This document shows, piece by piece, positions 62,612 to 64,000 of a stretch of 64,000 nucleotides of DNA. The stretch lies in contig NZ_QMDX01000002.1 of assembly GCF_007421925.1 (NCBI RefSeq), forward strand, positions 380,281 through 444,280. The letters are read 5' to 3'. The notes under the pieces were generated by a model. It was not told the origin of the DNA, did not search any database, and saw only the letters and a program-made list of their open reading frames with translations. The DNA is from Haloglomus irregulare (GTDB lineage: Archaea > Halobacteriota > Halobacteria > Halobacteriales > Haloarculaceae). A program made the position numbers and the translations under genes. Every line of letters begins with the position of its first letter. Position 1 is the first letter of the stretch.

Positions 62612-63193
62612 TCAGTACCCGCCCCGGTCGATCCCGTCGAACGAGGACAGCATCTCCTCCGCCTCGGGCAGCAGCGAGCGGATCCGCTCTCTGAGCGCCG
62701 AGCGTTTCGCCTTCAGGTCAGCGAGCTCGCCGTCGCCCGTGTCCCCCTCCGCGGCCCGTGCTGCGACGACGGCCCGCGTCGACTCCAGACGGAAGTACTC
62801 ACCCAGCAGTTCGTACGCGAGCACCTGGCACTGCTGGTCGACGACCGCGAGCAGGTCCGCACGCTCGACCGGCTTCGACAGGTAGTCGTCGAACGGCATA
62901 TCTATGACCTCCAGACCGGGGTCGACTGCCGTCACCATGACGACTCGCGAATCGAGGTCGCGCTCTCGAATGCGAGTCAGGACCTCGTCACCGGACATCG
63001 CGGGCATATGTCTGTCGAGCAGTACGATGTCCGGCTCGATCCCCTCGTCCACGGCCTCGAGGGCCGCCCCGCCGCTGTAGGCGACGGTCACGTCGGCGAT
63101 GCCGTCGAGTCGGAGCGCGTAGGCGTCGGCGACCTCCTTCTCGTCATCGACCATCAGGACCGTCGGTTCCGCCGCGCGCATCCCATCGCTCAT
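62612..63193 (-). CDS. Response regulator with HalX domain
   Basis: 193 residues. The receiver domain (about 10-120) has TVLMVDDEKEVADAY, phospho-acceptor Asp60 in PDIVLLDRHMPAMSG, a Thr in VMVTAVD, and Lys107 in DDYLSKPVERADL. The C-terminal ~60 residues (LADLKAKRSALRERIRSLLP) are the HalX helix pair found in haloarchaeal regulators. No DNA-binding domain, so it signals through other proteins. It is convergent with the HTH-10 regulator. Confidence 0.92.
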   Translation of the reverse strand: MSDGMRAAEPTVLMVDDEKEVADAYALRLDGIADVTVAYSGGAALEAVDEGIEPDIVLLDRHMPAMSGDEVLTRIRERDLDSRVVMVTAVDPGLEVIDMPFDDYLSKPVERADLLAVVDQQCQVLAYELLGEYFRLESTRAVVAARAAEGDTGDGELADLKAKRSALRERIRSLLPEAEEMLSSFDGIDRGGY

Positions 63194-63639
63194 TCGTGCT
63201 CCCGATAGGACCTGCGGCCACTAATACCCCGGTCGAAACCCGGGTCGTCGGCCGACGACGGCGACGGCGTGTGTCCCTCGGCTCGCGAGCCCCAGCGCAG
63301 CGACGGTTGCCGCCGTCGACGCGCTCCTCGTCCCCGACATCATCGCCGGTGTCGGCCGGCTCGTGTCCCCGTGGTCGTCGACCGATACTGCCGACGAAGC
63401 GGCTGTCGAGGGGCTCGGCCCCTGACCGGCCGAACAGGAGACAGCGTGACGTGGCACCGACGTCCGACGTTCACCCGGACGACCGGGGCTGTCCGCTGAC
63501 CCCCGCTACTCGGGGACGGGACCTGACGGCCGCCGGTCCGTGGTTTCGATCCGCTGGAGACGGACAGTAGCGTGCGTTCTCCGTCTCTGCAACACTGCAC
63601 TCCCGACTTTACCACTCCCACACGGGAACCTAACTACCG
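63194..63639. other. 446 bases with no gene seen
   Basis: Between the HalX regulator start and a small membrane protein gene. No halophilic frame, RNA gene or convincing promoter. Confidence 0.45.
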
Positions 63640-63837
63640 ATGTCCCCGCTCGTCGAACGTCTGTACGTGGCGTCGTTGGTAACGGCCGACCTGACGCTCG
63701 GTACATTACTGTACCTCCTCGGCAGTCCCGTGTTCGCGGGGGTGCTGTGTGCGCTCGGTCTGGTCGTCGCTATCGGTCGGGTTGGGTCCCTGTATGCCGG
63801 GTCCAGTCGGTCCGTGACCGACCTCGTGGTCGACTGA
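63640..63837 (+). CDS. 65-residue two-helix membrane protein
   Basis: From ATG 63640: two hydrophobic helices (about 8-27, LYVASLVTADLTLGTLLYLL, and 30-48, VFAGVLCALGLVVAIGRVG) and a short acidic end (DLVVD). Family not recognised. Confidence 0.5.
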   Translation: MSPLVERLYVASLVTADLTLGTLLYLLGSPVFAGVLCALGLVVAIGRVGSLYAGSSRSVTDLVVD

Positions 63838-63913
63838 CCGAGCCGTTTCGACCCGTCTCCGGCTCAGAAACGGTGCCGGGCAACACACCTTGCCCCGTGC
63901 CTTTGCTCCGATC

Positions 63914-64000
63914 ATGACGGATACCGGCGCCACGCGTGACACCGCCCGCCACGACACGGACGGGCCAGCAGAGGGACGGGACCCCGTTCCCGGAGCAGTC
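63914..64000 (+). CDS. Possible gene start, cut by the window edge
   Basis: 29 codons from ATG 63914, acidic-to-neutral (MTDTGATRDTARHD...), open to the edge. The composition fits a haloarchaeal N-terminus, but nothing can be assigned. Confidence 0.35.
   Translation, partial: MTDTGATRDTARHDTDGPAEGRDPVPGAV

Overview
This is haloarchaeal chromosomal DNA. It is GC-rich. Nearly every confident protein is strongly acidic. ATGA start/stop overlaps are common, and several promoters are a TATA element about 25-30 bases before the start codon. The families are archaeal (Rpo11, aIF2-alpha, Nop10, PriS, GINS, GTP cyclohydrolase III) or typical of Halobacteria (HTH-10 bacterio-opsin-activator regulators, a HalX response regulator, DUF5785, DUF5822, TbsP).

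Layout. 0-28 kb is dense housekeeping DNA. It holds an Hsp20, a NYN nuclease, an SDR, the glycine cleavage system (gcvT, gcvH, gcvPA-gcvPB) with glyA nearby, a thiolase, an acyl-CoA dehydrogenase, a CHAT-type protease-like gene beside the regulator tbsP, two tandem TenA genes, mutY, the aIF2-alpha/Nop10 pair, rpo11, hisF and the priS-GINS pair. 28-37.7 kb holds GTP cyclohydrolase III, a DUF3179 lipoprotein, a branched-chain amino acid ABC transporter (livHMGF facing its substrate-binding gene), pgk, a GNAT gene and tRNA-Thr(TGT).

From the tRNA to about 56 kb coding density falls sharply. Genes are isolated: an alcohol dehydrogenase, a REC/multi-PAS histidine kinase, an AAA+ ATPase with a DUF4143-like tail, a HEAT-repeat/von Willebrand pair, and a vanadium haloperoxidase. 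They are separated by stretches with no intact gene and recognisable debris, including a deaminase broken by several frameshifts. I read this as an eroding accessory region, but I found no second attachment site. 56-64 kb is a signalling cluster: winged-helix regulator plus membrane sensor, two histidine kinases, a PAS-GAF-HTH-10 regulator and a HalX response regulator.

The most striking observation is the branched-chain amino acid substrate-binding protein at 30038-31426. Its two family halves are in reversed order after the lipoprotein signal and a Gly/Asp linker. It is a circular permutation in one uninterrupted frame. The CHAT-like gene next to tbsP, the TenA_C/TenA_E pair, the HEAT/vWA pair and several perfect inverted repeats at promoters also deserve attention.
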